Notes: generated by a model from the sequence alone, not told the origin. A stretch of DNA of 64,000 bases from an uncultured Clostridia bacterium (GCA_937920235.1 CALGUK010000008.1:1-64000), one strand, 5' to 3'. Positions 7,701 to 16,296 are shown, numbered from the stretch's first letter. Numbers and translations are program-made.

Positions 7701-8071
7701 ATACATTTCTGTCTGTTTTCGCAGGGTTTTTATCGGGAATTTTCGGATCAATGGGTTTTGGCGGTGGTGGAATTCTGATAATATATCTTGTAATTTTTGC
7801 TGAAATTCCGCAACTTCAAGCCCAGGGAATAAATCTTATCTTCTTCATTCCGTGTGCATTTCTTGCATCAATAATCTATACTTTTAAAAAACAGATTAAA
7901 TATAGAGAAATTTATCCCGTAATTATCGGAGGAATTCTCGGTGCAATAATTTCCGGCTTATTTTTATCAAAATTAAACTCAAATTATTTTTCTATTGCGT
8001 TTTCGGTTTTTCTTATATCCGCTGGTGTATATAATTTAATCAAACTATTAAAAAATCGTGCATCTTCTTAA
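7697..8071 (+). CDS. Half-size TauE/SafE sulfite exporter family protein, subunit B
   Basis: This is the second half-transporter, 124 residues from the ATG at 7697 (MNTFLSVFAG), with about four membrane segments and its own glycine motif GFGGGGILIIYL near residues 19-30. The chosen start overlaps the first gene's stop by four bases (ATGA). Because both halves keep complete topology and motif and start with a proper coupled codon, this looks like a heterodimer and not a frameshifted gene. Confidence 0.82.
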   Translation: MNTFLSVFAGFLSGIFGSMGFGGGGILIIYLVIFAEIPQLQAQGINLIFFIPCAFLASIIYTFKKQIKYREIYPVIIGGILGAIISGLFLSKLNSNYFSIAFSVFLISAGVYNLIKLLKNRASS

Positions 8072-8072
8072 C

Positions 8073-8103
8073 AAAAAATGACACTTTAAGGTGTCTTTTT
8101 TTG
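8073..8103 (+). terminator. Terminator after the TauE/SafE pair
   Basis: A short GACACT/GGTGTC stem with loop TTAA, flanked by A6 on the left and T7 on the right, follows the stop codon directly. Confidence 0.8.
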
Positions 8104-8141
8104 TTATTACGACAAAAATAAATTTTATTATTTTTACAGTA

Positions 8142-8170
8142 TTGATAATAATAAAAATATAAGGTATAAT
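8142..8170 (+). promoter_or_regulatory. Promoter of the decarboxylase operon
   Basis: TTGATA (8142-8147) and a perfect TATAAT (8165-8170) are separated by 17 bases. The leader to the oadA start at 8239 is about 60 bases of AT-rich sequence without an obvious structure. Confidence 0.8.
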
Positions 8171-8238
8171 TATGTCAATACATTAAATTGGGAAATTTTG
8201 TATTTAAATATTTAAATTTGTGTTTGGAGGCAAAAAAC

Positions 8239-9621
8239 ATGAAAGTACAGTTCACAGAAACAGTATTAAGAGATGCCAACCAGTCACTTATTGCAACAAG
8301 AATGCCCTTCGAAGATTTTGAACCGGCTCTTGAAAAGCTCAATAAGGCAGGTTTTTATTCTCTTGAGTGTTGGGGTGGCGCAACCTTTGACTCATGTCTT
8401 CGCTATCTTAACGAAGATCCTTGGGTAAGACTCAGAAAGATCAAAGAAAAATGTCCTGACACTAAACTTCAGATGCTTCTTCGCGGTCAGAATCTTCTCG
8501 GATACAAGCATTATCCTGATGACGTTGTAAGAATGTTCGTTAAAAAGAGTGTTGAAAACGGAATTGATGTAATCAGAATATTTGATGCACTCAACGATGT
8601 CCGTAACATTCAGGTTGCCGTTGACGAAACAATAAAAAACGGAGCAATTGCTTCCGGTGCTATTTCTTATACAACCAGCCCTGTTCACACACTTGAGAAC
8701 TATGTTGCTCTTTGTAAAGAAATGAAAGAAATGGGTTGCTCTACAATCTGTATCAAGGACATGGCCGGTGTTATGACTCCTGTTGAGGCAAAAGACCTCG
8801 TCGGTGCAATTAAAGACGCTATGCCGGAAATGCCTGTTATTCTTCATACGCACTGCACAACGGGCATGGCTTATATGACTATTCTAAAAGCAGTTGAATC
8901 AGGCTGTGACATAATTGACACAGCAACATCTTGTTTCTCAGGCGGTACTGCTCAGCCTGCAACCGAAACATTACACGATGCCCTCACGGGTCTCGGCTAT
9001 GAAACAGGTCTCGACAGGGACGCATTAAAAGCTGTTAACGACCACTTCAAGCCTCTTCGTGACCAATACCTCGCATCCGGTCTCTTAAAGCCGAAAGCAC
9101 TTGTAACCGACACAGATGCTTTGACATATAAAGTTCCCGGCGGTATGCTTTCAAATATGATGGCTAACCTTGAAGATATGAATGCTCTTGACAGAATGGA
9201 AGAAGCTCTTTTGGAAATTCCTCAGGTTCGTAAGGATATGGGCTATCCTCCCCTTGTTACACCTCTCAGCCAGATGGTAGGTAACCAAGCTGTTACAAAT
9301 GTGCTTGTTGGCGAAAGATATAAGAATATCTCAAAAGAAATCAAAGCTTATATCAAGGGAGAATACGGTAAAGCACCCGGTGAAATTGATACAGATCTTC
9401 AGAAAAAGGTTCTCGGAGATGACGATGCAATCACCTGCCGTTTTGCAGATACACTTGAACCAATGTTTGAAAAGACCAAGGAAGAGCTCGGTGACGTTGC
9501 AAAATCTGATGAAGATGTTCTTTCATACATTGCTTTCCCTGCTCAAGCAGAAAAGTTCTTTGAAGCAAGAGCGGAAAAAGAAAAGAATACATTTAAGTAT
9601 GAAATTAAGAAAATAGATTAA
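8239..9621 (+). CDS. oadA: Oxaloacetate decarboxylase alpha subunit (carboxyltransferase, no biotin domain)
   Basis: This 460-residue protein has the carboxyltransferase TIM barrel of the HMGL/PYC-OadA family followed by the conserved PYC_OADA helical domain. It shows the N-terminal ETVLRDANQSL motif, the lysine patch CIKDMAGV (site of the carbamylated metal ligand) and the HTHCTTGMA metal-binding histidines. It transfers the carboxyl group of oxaloacetate, or a related 2-oxoacid, to biotin. It stops where the biotin domain would begin; the carrier is a separate gene (10121). The ATG at 8239 follows TTGGAGG. A longer in-frame reading from 8188 has no ribosome site. The operon order alpha, small subunit, carrier, beta fits a membrane Na+-pumping decarboxylase. 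Confidence 0.93.
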   Translation: MKVQFTETVLRDANQSLIATRMPFEDFEPALEKLNKAGFYSLECWGGATFDSCLRYLNEDPWVRLRKIKEKCPDTKLQMLLRGQNLLGYKHYPDDVVRMFVKKSVENGIDVIRIFDALNDVRNIQVAVDETIKNGAIASGAISYTTSPVHTLENYVALCKEMKEMGCSTICIKDMAGVMTPVEAKDLVGAIKDAMPEMPVILHTHCTTGMAYMTILKAVESGCDIIDTATSCFSGGTAQPATETLHDALTGLGYETGLDRDALKAVNDHFKPLRDQYLASGLLKPKALVTDTDALTYKVPGGMLSNMMANLEDMNALDRMEEALLEIPQVRKDMGYPPLVTPLSQMVGNQAVTNVLVGERYKNISKEIKAYIKGEYGKAPGEIDTDLQKKVLGDDDAITCRFADTLEPMFEKTKEELGDVAKSDEDVLSYIAFPAQAEKFFEARAEKEKNTFKYEIKKID

Positions 9622-9635
9622 GGAGTGTGGGAAAT

Positions 9636-10106
9636 ATGACTATAGGCGAAGCTCTTAATATTTCCGCTACCGGCTTTATTGTTGTTTTAATCATACTTGC
9701 AATTCTTGCCTGCATTATTGTTGTACTTTCAAAGGTAATCAGAACTTTTGAGGGAAAACCTGCTACAGCGGACAAAGAAAGCAACAAAAAAGAAAAAGAA
9801 GTTTTGCAAGCTCCCGTAGTATCTGTCAAAGCAGAAACTCCCTTGCCGACTGCCGCTGCACCCGGCGGACTTGAATTATATAAAACAAGTGAAAAAACTG
9901 CAGCTGCAATTATGGCGATTGTCAGTCACGAAAGCGGTATTCCGCTTAACAAACTTGATTTCAGATCAATAAGGCTTGATGATTCACTTGATCTTTACAA
10001 GACAGACGACAAAACCGCCGCAACAATTATGGCGATTGTCAGCCATCAAACAGGTATTCCGCTTGACAGACTTTTGTTCAAATCAATTAAGCTTATTGAG
10101 AAATAA
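9636..10106 (+). CDS. OadG-family small subunit with tandem C-terminal repeat
   Basis: This 156-residue protein has one N-terminal membrane helix (about residues 8-35, GFIVVLIILAILACIIVVL), as in the OadG/gamma subunit that joins the alpha and beta subunits of Na+-translocating decarboxylases. A Lys/Glu/Ala linker follows. The C-terminal half is a tandem repeat of about 39 residues; each unit reads LELYKT or LDLYKT, then KTAA-IMAIVSH and GIPL. The ATG at 9636 lies 10 bases after AAGGAG; a GTG at 9627 would overlap that site. The repeat is not part of classical OadG and may bind the carrier or the alpha subunit. Confidence 0.82.
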   Translation: MTIGEALNISATGFIVVLIILAILACIIVVLSKVIRTFEGKPATADKESNKKEKEVLQAPVVSVKAETPLPTAAAPGGLELYKTSEKTAAAIMAIVSHESGIPLNKLDFRSIRLDDSLDLYKTDDKTAATIMAIVSHQTGIPLDRLLFKSIKLIEK

Positions 10107-10120
10107 AGGAGATAATTAAA

Positions 10121-10537
10121 ATGAAATATGTTGTTACATTAAATGGAATGGATTATGAAGTTGAAGTAAATGAACTCAGCGAAGCTGTTGTTACATCTGT
10201 TGTTCCGTCAGCCGCTCCCGTTATGGCTCCGGTTACTCCTGTTGCTCCAGCAGCACCTGTTGTTGCTGCTCCCGTTGCAGAGGCAGCTCCTGCTCCCGCA
10301 CCTGCACCCGTAGCTGTAGGTGACGGCACAAAGGTTTGTGCTCCCATGCCAGGAACCGTTCTTTCAGTTAACATCTCAAACGGACAGGCTGTAAATGAAG
10401 GTGATGTTTTATTCATTCTTGAAGCAATGAAAATGGAAAATGAAATTGTTGCTCCTTGTTCAGGAACTGTTAAGCAGGTTATAGCAACAAAGGGTGCATC
10501 TGTTGCTACTGATGAAGTTCTTGCAGTTATAGGCTAA
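10121..10537 (+). CDS. Biotin carboxyl carrier protein of the decarboxylase
   Basis: The protein has 138 residues: a short N-terminal beta segment, a Pro/Ala/Val linker (about residues 27-66) and a biotinyl domain (about 70-138). The lysine of EAMKMEN (K104) is the biotin attachment site. It shuttles CO2 from the OadA active site to the membrane beta subunit. The separate carrier matches the missing domain in OadA. Glutaconyl-CoA and methylmalonyl-CoA decarboxylases use similar carriers, so the name depends on the alpha subunit. The ribosome site AAAGGAGATAATTAAA precedes the ATG. Confidence 0.92.
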   Translation: MKYVVTLNGMDYEVEVNELSEAVVTSVVPSAAPVMAPVTPVAPAAPVVAAPVAEAAPAPAPAPVAVGDGTKVCAPMPGTVLSVNISNGQAVNEGDVLFILEAMKMENEIVAPCSGTVKQVIATKGASVATDEVLAVIG

Positions 10538-10554
10538 TCGGAGGCTAAAACAGT

Positions 10555-11739
10555 ATGTCAATCATTAACGCCCTCGTTGATTTATTCAACGAATCCAATT
10601 TTTTAAATCTTGCATGGCAAAATTGGGTAATGATTTTAGTGACATTTCTTTTATTTTACTTAGCTATCGTTAAGAAATTTGAACCGTTGCTTTTATTGCC
10701 CATTGCATTTGGTATGCTTCTAGTTAATATATATCCCGAAATCATGGCTGACCCGACAAATATGTCTTTTGTCGGTGACGATAATCCATTCTTGGATCCG
10801 GATGCTCATTGGTATGATTCGGGTGTATTAAGACTCATATATGCCGGTGTTAAGTCAAGTATATTCCCCTGTCTCATTTTTATGGGTGTAGGTGCAATGA
10901 CCGACTTCGGACCGCTTCTTGCCAATCCTTCAAGTTTGTTGCTCGGAGCTGCCGCACAGCTTGGAATTTACGTCGCATTCTTGCTTGCAATCGTATCAGG
11001 ACAGTTCACACCGGAGGAAGCCGCATCAATCGCCATTATCGGCGGTGCAGACGGTCCTACAGCAATATTCCTTACAGGCAAGCTTGCTCCGCATATGTTA
11101 GGACCAATCGCTGTTGCCGCATACTCATATATGGCTTTGATTCCTCTAATTCAACCTCCTATAATGAAAGCTCTTACGACAAAGAAAGAGCGCGAAATTA
11201 AAATGAATCAGTTGAGAACAGTCAGCAAAGCTGAGAAAATTATATTCCCGATTGTCGTTACAGTAATTTGCGTTCTCATTCTTCCTTCTGTTGCCCCACT
11301 TCTCGGATTCCTTATGCTCGGAAACTTGTTTAAAGAGTGCGGCGTTACTGACCGACTTTCCGACACAGCACAAAATGCTCTTTGTAACATCGTAACAATT
11401 CTTTTAGGTGTTACTGTTGGTGCTACTGCAGAAGGTAAAACTTTCCTCGACAAGAAAACATTGCTTATAATTTGCCTTGGACTTGTTGCCTTTGCTTGCT
11501 CTACTGCCGGCGGTATTCTTTTCGCCAAGATTATGAATGTAATCACAAAAGGAAAGGTAAATCCCCTCATTGGTTCAGCAGGCGTTTCCGCGGTTCCTAT
11601 GGCTGCACGTGTTTCTCAGGTTGAAGGTAGAAAGTATAACCCTTCTAACTTCCTTCTTATGCATGCTATGGGGCCGAATGTTGCCGGTGTTATCGGCTCC
11701 GCGGTTGCTGCAGGTTTCTTGCTTTCACAGTTCGGATAA
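10555..11739 (+). CDS. oadB: Na+-translocating decarboxylase beta subunit
   Basis: This 394-residue polytopic membrane protein of the OadB/MmdB/GcdB family decarboxylates carboxybiotin and drives two Na+ out of the cell. Conserved stretches include GVGAMTDFGPLLANP near residue 115 and IIGGADGPTAIF near 165, both central to the Na+ path. Length and about ten membrane segments agree with the family. It is the last gene of the operon, 17 bases after the carrier, with ribosome site CGGAGG. Confidence 0.94.
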   Translation: MSIINALVDLFNESNFLNLAWQNWVMILVTFLLFYLAIVKKFEPLLLLPIAFGMLLVNIYPEIMADPTNMSFVGDDNPFLDPDAHWYDSGVLRLIYAGVKSSIFPCLIFMGVGAMTDFGPLLANPSSLLLGAAAQLGIYVAFLLAIVSGQFTPEEAASIAIIGGADGPTAIFLTGKLAPHMLGPIAVAAYSYMALIPLIQPPIMKALTTKKEREIKMNQLRTVSKAEKIIFPIVVTVICVLILPSVAPLLGFLMLGNLFKECGVTDRLSDTAQNALCNIVTILLGVTVGATAEGKTFLDKKTLLIICLGLVAFACSTAGGILFAKIMNVITKGKVNPLIGSAGVSAVPMAARVSQVEGRKYNPSNFLLMHAMGPNVAGVIGSAVAAGFLLSQFG

Positions 11740-11757
11740 AACCAAATACAAATTTTT

Positions 11758-11788
11758 AAGCCGTGATTTTATCAATCACGGCTTTTTT
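11758..11788 (+). terminator. Terminator after oadB
   Basis: AAGCCGTGATT pairs with AATCACGGCTT around a five-base loop, followed by TTTT. The T tract touches the stop codon of the convergent sfsA gene. Confidence 0.92.
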
Positions 11789-12461
11789 ATATATCTATGT
11801 GTATTACTTCATTCAATTCAATAAAATCCATTCCTACATTACAGTTAAAAGCAAGAGGAATAACTCCGTTTTTTATTGCATTTGAAAGTTCAAAAGCAAA
11901 TTCAGGATGCGTATGGGCATTCGGTTTAAAATTTTTTATATCATTCATCTGAACAACAAATACAATATACGCTTTAAAACCTTCTTTAACAGCTTTCTGA
12001 AGATCTTTAAGGTGTTTTATGCCTCTCGATGTCGGAGCATCAGGAAATAGCGCTGTGCCGCCATTTTCAAGGGTTACACCTTTTACTTCAATAAAGATTT
12101 TTTCCTTATCCGTTTCAACATAAATATCAAATCTTGAGTTTCCGAATTTATATTCCGGTTTTACAACTTTAATATCATCAAATAAAGTATATAAATTTTC
12201 TATTACGACAATATTGACAACTTGGCTGTCAATATTCACAAACATGTTTCCCCTCTTAACAGAAATTAAATCATACTTTGTCTTTCTGTTTGGATTTGAG
12301 GATTCTTGTAAGAATACCTCTGCACCGTCAAAGAGTAGTTCTGTGCAACGTCCTGTATTTTTTATATGACATATCTCACAGCTGTCATTAACAATAACTG
12401 TACCGACAAATCTGTTTAATCTTTTTTTGAAAATTCCCTTAACAATATTACAGTATTTCAT
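11787..12461 (-). CDS. sfsA: SfsA family DNA/RNA nuclease (sugar fermentation stimulation protein)
   Basis: This 224-residue SfsA protein has an N-terminal OB-like segment and a C-terminal PD-(D/E)xK nuclease-like fold. Recognisable blocks are FVGTVIV, HIKNTGRCTELL, RFDIYVE, FIEVKGVTLE (EVK catalytic core), FPDAPTSRG and HLKDL. The ATG at 12461 is chosen because the longer frame (to 12503) runs through the upstream terminator hairpin. No good ribosome site is seen before it. Its role is poorly defined even in E. coli, where it affects maltose metabolism and binds nucleic acid. Confidence 0.88.
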   Translation of the reverse strand: MKYCNIVKGIFKKRLNRFVGTVIVNDSCEICHIKNTGRCTELLFDGAEVFLQESSNPNRKTKYDLISVKRGNMFVNIDSQVVNIVVIENLYTLFDDIKVVKPEYKFGNSRFDIYVETDKEKIFIEVKGVTLENGGTALFPDAPTSRGIKHLKDLQKAVKEGFKAYIVFVVQMNDIKNFKPNAHTHPEFAFELSNAIKNGVIPLAFNCNVGMDFIELNEVIHIDI

Positions 12462-12475
12462 ATGAAAAGAATAAT

Positions 12476-12499
12476 GCGGTGATAGATACCTACCACCGC
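12476..12499 (-). terminator. Terminator of the GPH transporter gene
   Basis: GCGGTG and CACCGC form a stem between the transporter stop and the sfsA start; on the minus strand it is followed by ATTATTCTTTT. Confidence 0.65.
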
Positions 12500-12515
12500 A
12501 CAAAATTAAAAATAA

Positions 12516-14102
12516 TTACTTTCTTGCCTCAACTTCAGCAACCATTTCAGCCTGACGCTTTTCTGTGATTGAATAGAAGAACATAGGAACAGCACAAGCA
12601 AACATACTGATAACACCTGAAAGAACAAGCATATTCCAAAGCGTGTTTGCACCCTCAGCTGAGATATATCCTGTTTCAGCATTAATACCTGCTGCTGCAA
12701 AAGAAATAACACCGATAAATGCACCGACTGCCATACCTACTTTATTGATTAAGGTCTGCATTGCGAAGCAGATACCTTCGCCACGCTCGCCTGTTTTCCA
12801 TTCAAGATAGTCAACAGTATCACCGATCATAGCGTATGTGATGATGTTGTTAACACCCTGAGGAATACCAAGAAGAACAAGAGCAATAGCTGCAATGACA
12901 AGCTTCCAGGTAGCGTCATAGCCTACAAAGTACATAATAGCCATTACAATACCACCAAAGAGATGAACAACGATATATGTCCATTTCTTTGTAAACTTCT
13001 TTGACATCCACGGAACAAGAAGCGATGCAACAAGACCACCGGGGACAACAAGAAGCGTGATCAAGCTATACATACCTTCGTTCTGAAGAACATACTTTGC
13101 AAAATAAAGTCCGCCGGTATATGTATAAACCATTCTCGCACCGCCGAGAATACCCGAAAGAACGATAAGAAGAAGTTCTTTGTTCTTGAAAAGAAGCTTA
13201 AGGTTATGACCAAGGCTTGGAGGATTATCGTCAGCAGTAAAGCGTTCTTTTGTATGCTTAAATCCGTAGAAGAACATCGGAACAGCAAGCACAACAAGAA
13301 CAACCGCACAGATAAAATATGTCCATTTAAGTGTATCTGCATTTGCAAACTCCTGTCCCTTAATAACAGTACCTACAAATGTATGAGCAGCTTCTTCAAC
13401 TGTAAGACCCTGATTAGCAACAAGATTTTCAATTTCTGAAGCTTTATCAACCATGATGTCTGCTAAAGCTTCTTCAGTATCAGCATACTTGAATTTTGCT
13501 GTGATGCCGTTTGTGATAATTGGAACGAAAACAGTAACAATACCTGCACCTAATGTGCAAAGAAGACGTGTTATTGTAAGCATATTACCGCGAACTACGG
13601 TATTATTTGTCATACAGGTTGAAAGTCCCCAATAAGGAACATCGGCAACTGTATAAACAACAGACCAGATAACATAGATAATAGCAATAGCAATAAATGA
13701 CGAAGTTGCTTTTGCCTGGAATGTAGGCAAGAAGCAGGCAATTGTCATTACAGCAATGGGAATTGCCATCCATTTAAGGTAAGGTCTGCATTTACCCCAC
13801 TTTGTTCTGGTTCTGTCAACAATGGAACCCATAATAGGATCGTTGAAAGCATCAAAAATTCTTGTACCGAGCATCAGATAGGCAACTGCCATCGAGCCGG
13901 TAAGGGTACCTATCGTAACACCCTCAGCACCGAATAAAAGCGCATCTGTCAGGAAGATTGTCAGATAAGAACCGATAATAGTGCAAATAAAGTTCTGACC
14001 AAAACCTGCGATACCGTAAGCAATAGCTTCTTTGGGTTGAAGACTGCTCTTGTCGTCAGGATTTGTTCCGTAAACCTTATGCAAAAGGTCGTTAATTTTC
14101 AC
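12516..14102 (-). CDS. GPH (MelB-type) sugar:cation symporter
   Basis: This 528-residue, 12-helix transporter belongs to the glycoside-pentoside-hexuronide family. Typical features are FDAFNDPIMGSIVDRTRTKWGKCRPYL after helix 2 (split here as FDAFNDP and RTKWGK), PYWGLS in helix 5, and the late DYLEWKTGERGEG segment. The start codon is GTG at 14102, eight bases behind AAGAAGGA; no ATG fits. It has its own promoter and terminator and no linked glycosidase, so the sugar is unknown. The family usually carries plant oligosaccharides or melibiose with Na+ or H+. At 528 residues it is longer than MelB because of a loop rich in acidic residues around residues 205-250. Confidence 0.9.
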   Translation of the reverse strand: MKINDLLHKVYGTNPDDKSSLQPKEAIAYGIAGFGQNFICTIIGSYLTIFLTDALLFGAEGVTIGTLTGSMAVAYLMLGTRIFDAFNDPIMGSIVDRTRTKWGKCRPYLKWMAIPIAVMTIACFLPTFQAKATSSFIAIAIIYVIWSVVYTVADVPYWGLSTCMTNNTVVRGNMLTITRLLCTLGAGIVTVFVPIITNGITAKFKYADTEEALADIMVDKASEIENLVANQGLTVEEAAHTFVGTVIKGQEFANADTLKWTYFICAVVLVVLAVPMFFYGFKHTKERFTADDNPPSLGHNLKLLFKNKELLLIVLSGILGGARMVYTYTGGLYFAKYVLQNEGMYSLITLLVVPGGLVASLLVPWMSKKFTKKWTYIVVHLFGGIVMAIMYFVGYDATWKLVIAAIALVLLGIPQGVNNIITYAMIGDTVDYLEWKTGERGEGICFAMQTLINKVGMAVGAFIGVISFAAAGINAETGYISAEGANTLWNMLVLSGVISMFACAVPMFFYSITEKRQAEMVAEVEARK

Positions 14103-14134
14103 TTAAATCCTTCTTTCATAAATATAATATATTA

Positions 14135-14163
14135 ATTATAGCATAATTGCATTATTATTTCAA
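14135..14163 (-). promoter_or_regulatory. Promoter of the GPH transporter
   Basis: On the minus strand TTGAAA (14163-14158) and TATAAT (14140-14135) are separated by 17 bases. Confidence 0.75.
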
Positions 14164-14174
14164 CGATATTTGAA

Positions 14175-14202
14175 AAAAATCCTCCAAAAAAGGAGGATTT
14201 TT
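14175..14202 (-). terminator. Terminator of the M28/DUF2752/TM2 operon
   Basis: AAAAATCCTCC and GGAGGATTTTT form an 11-bp stem around AAAAAA, five bases past the stop of the TM2 gene; a T tract follows on the minus strand. Confidence 0.88.
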
Positions 14203-14206
14203 CTGA

Positions 14207-14614
14207 TCAGTCTTTAAGCGGAATATCGTTGGCATCCTTATTTATTGACCCTGTGAGAATCAATATACCTTCAATAAGTCCCCAGATACTTGTAATGGTA
14301 GCACCTGCTCCGCAGGACAGAAGTGTAATCAAAAGCTGTGCCACTGCTTTTCCTGTATATCCGAGATAAAAGTTGTGAATACCGAATCCGCCAAGAAAAA
14401 TTCCGAGAAGCCCTGCCGCTAATTTTGATTTTTGTTCACCGGCATAGAATTTTGAATTTAGTGCAACACCGCAATTGGTACAAACTGAAGCATCCGGCAT
14501 TGAATGAGCACCGCAATTCGGACAAAAACTGTTACCCGTTCCTACCGCAACACCGCAGTTTAAACATACAGCTGCCTGATCACCAAGTTGATTCCCACAA
14601 TTCCTGCAAAACAT
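14207..14614 (-). CDS. Zinc-ribbon TM2-domain membrane protein
   Basis: The protein has 135 residues. Residues 1-52 hold four CxxC knuckles (CRNCG, CLNCG, CPNCG, CTNCG), that is two zinc ribbons. From about residue 63 a TM2 domain follows (KSKLAAGLLGIFLGGFGIHNFYLGY, broken here as KSKLAAGLL and GIHNFYLGY), with two membrane helices joined by a short turn. TM2 proteins occur in many bacteria without a defined function. The start follows AGGAGGATTATAAT and lies one base after the DUF2752 gene, so the two are co-expressed. Confidence 0.88.
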   Translation of the reverse strand: MFCRNCGNQLGDQAAVCLNCGVAVGTGNSFCPNCGAHSMPDASVCTNCGVALNSKFYAGEQKSKLAAGLLGIFLGGFGIHNFYLGYTGKAVAQLLITLLSCGAGATITSIWGLIEGILILTGSINKDANDIPLKD

Positions 14615-14615
14615 A

Positions 14616-14963
14616 TTATAATCCTCCTAAAAGCACACAAATGTAATTCAATATAAAACCTGAAAAAATCAAAATTAAAATAAATACAGATAGTTTCTTT
14701 CTTTTTCCGACAAACAACTTGTCGCTGAATAAAAACATCACACATAAGACAGGTATTGAATATATCATAGGGTGCAATGAAAATGCATCTGAAAAATTTC
14801 CGTTTATGAGCTCAAAAAAAGCACGCGTCATTCCGCAGGTCAAGCACGGAATACGAAAAATTTTCTGAATAAGACACCCCGTTTCAAAATACCACATTAA
14901 AAAGCAAACAGCGATGACTGACAGTAAAATAATAATCTTATACTTTATTTTCAGTTTATACAT
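14616..14963 (-). CDS. DUF2752 membrane protein
   Basis: This 115-residue protein has about three membrane helices and the DUF2752 signature PCLTCGMTRAFF (residues about 39-50), followed by SLHPM. DUF2752 proteins have no established role; the CxxC-like TCGMTR motif and the His-Pro are the conserved features. It lies between the M28 peptidase (6-base gap) and the TM2 gene, a pairing with TM2 proteins seen in other genomes as far as I recall. No separate ribosome site is visible, so translation is probably coupled to the upstream gene. Confidence 0.82.
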   Translation of the reverse strand: MYKLKIKYKIIILLSVIAVCFLMWYFETGCLIQKIFRIPCLTCGMTRAFFELINGNFSDAFSLHPMIYSIPVLCVMFLFSDKLFVGKRKKLSVFILILIFSGFILNYICVLLGGL

Positions 14964-14969
14964 TGATAA

Positions 14970-16187
14970 TTACTGTTTTGCTCCGTTATCGAACATTTCA
15001 AGAACCTTAACACTTGCTGCAAAGCAATCAGCAAGACAAGCTTTATTAAGAGCATCCGGAGTATCAAGTCTTGTATGGTAGAAATCCGGGAGAGCGTGGT
15101 TCAATGCAGTGATACCTGTTGAACGCATACCAGCCTGTGCAAAAGCGGCAGAATCAGTTGCACCTCCGAGCGGAGGAACCATTCCTTTTCCGCAAGGAAT
15201 TTTAAGTTCTTCACAAGCCTCATAGAAAAGATCTGAAACGTCCTTATCTACCTTAACTGTACCGTTCAAATCACGGTAGTTAACACTGAGATATTCCGAC
15301 TGTGCTATTGTATCATATGAATAAACGAATGTAGGAACATCATTAAATTCGTCTTTATGTGCTTCGCACCAAGCTTTAGCTCCGCGAAGTCCTGCTTCTT
15401 CAGAACCTGAAAGAACAACACCTATCTCTGTATTTTCAAACTCAATTCCTTCATCCTGAAGCATTTTAAGAATTGCAATACCCATATAACAACCTGTAAG
15501 GTTATCATTTGCGCCGTCAACAACCCTTTTACTGTTCCACATAAAATATAAACAGAACCAGAAAGGAACAAATACAAGAGCGATAAGTCCGAGCTTAATT
15601 CCAAGTTCATTGCTGATAGCACCTGCAATACGAGCAATTGAAATAGCAAGAGTATAGAAGGCTCCAATGAAGCATACGATCATATGAATATCGAATCCTA
15701 GATATGTAAACTTATATTTAAAAGGCCACTCCCATGCAGCATCGGGATGTCCGTTAAATATAATTCTTCTTTTTACCTCACCTGTTGGTTTTTTAAAACC
15801 TGTAGCATTATGTCCTGTCTTTTCTTTAAAGAATTTGTCAACAGTCTTTTTATAAAGACCGAACTGAAGAACACAAAGTGTAAGACCGAGTGCAATAAAA
15901 ATAACAGAAACTATCGGCTGAATGAAATAAAAAGCAAGTGCAATAAAGCAGAATGTAATTGTAAAATATATCCATCCGAAAAATGAACCGGGATTTTCTT
16001 TGAACTCCTCTACATATACTCTGTCACAGCCAAGATCCTTCATTTGTTTTGCCGCATACTCGCAAGCTTGATGTTCGCCCTTTGAACCTGGATCTCTCTT
16101 TTCAAACTTATTGCAGATATATGTGATTTCATCAATCATATATTGCGCCGCTTCATCCTTTTTATCAATAACTTTCTTCAAATCCAT
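14970..16187 (-). CDS. M28-family zinc aminopeptidase with membrane segments
   Basis: This 405-residue protein has a di-zinc M28 peptidase fold interrupted by membrane helices. The metal ligands are readable as NGHPDAA (His), GANDNLTG (Asp), SGSEEAG (catalytic Glu and ligand Glu), YSYDT (Asp) and YHTRLDT (His). Two hydrophobic helices (about residues 70-110) precede the first ligand and two more (about 170-215) split the fold. The active site probably faces one side of the membrane. The substrate is not evident. It begins an operon with DUF2752 and TM2 genes and has a plausible TTGATT/TAAAGT promoter just upstream. Confidence 0.85.
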   Translation of the reverse strand: MDLKKVIDKKDEAAQYMIDEITYICNKFEKRDPGSKGEHQACEYAAKQMKDLGCDRVYVEEFKENPGSFFGWIYFTITFCFIALAFYFIQPIVSVIFIALGLTLCVLQFGLYKKTVDKFFKEKTGHNATGFKKPTGEVKRRIIFNGHPDAAWEWPFKYKFTYLGFDIHMIVCFIGAFYTLAISIARIAGAISNELGIKLGLIALVFVPFWFCLYFMWNSKRVVDGANDNLTGCYMGIAILKMLQDEGIEFENTEIGVVLSGSEEAGLRGAKAWCEAHKDEFNDVPTFVYSYDTIAQSEYLSVNYRDLNGTVKVDKDVSDLFYEACEELKIPCGKGMVPPLGGATDSAAFAQAGMRSTGITALNHALPDFYHTRLDTPDALNKACLADCFAASVKVLEMFDNGAKQ

Positions 16188-16261
16188 ATGATTACCCCCT
16201 TATAAATCTATGTTAATACTTTATCATATTTATAATAAAAAATCAACTAAATAATAAAATT

Positions 16262-16296
16262 AAAAGCACGAGAAAAATAATATTTCTCATGCTTTT
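16262..16296 (-). terminator. Terminator of the zinc-ribbon gene
   Basis: AAAAGCACGAGAAA pairs with TTTCTCATGCTTTT (one G-T pair), loop AATAATA, with A and T tracts on both sides, so it can act in both directions. Confidence 0.85.

Noticed and set aside
7650..7720. Frameshift in a single TauE/SafE gene
   Set aside because: Both halves have complete motifs and the junction is a clean ATGA overlap, so two genes are more likely.
10153..10416. Antisense frame over the biotin carrier linker
   Set aside because: Low-complexity Gly/Ala/Thr product that mirrors the Pro/Ala linker of the sense gene.
12462..12503. Longer SfsA N-terminus
   Set aside because: The extension reads through the transporter terminator hairpin and lacks family similarity.
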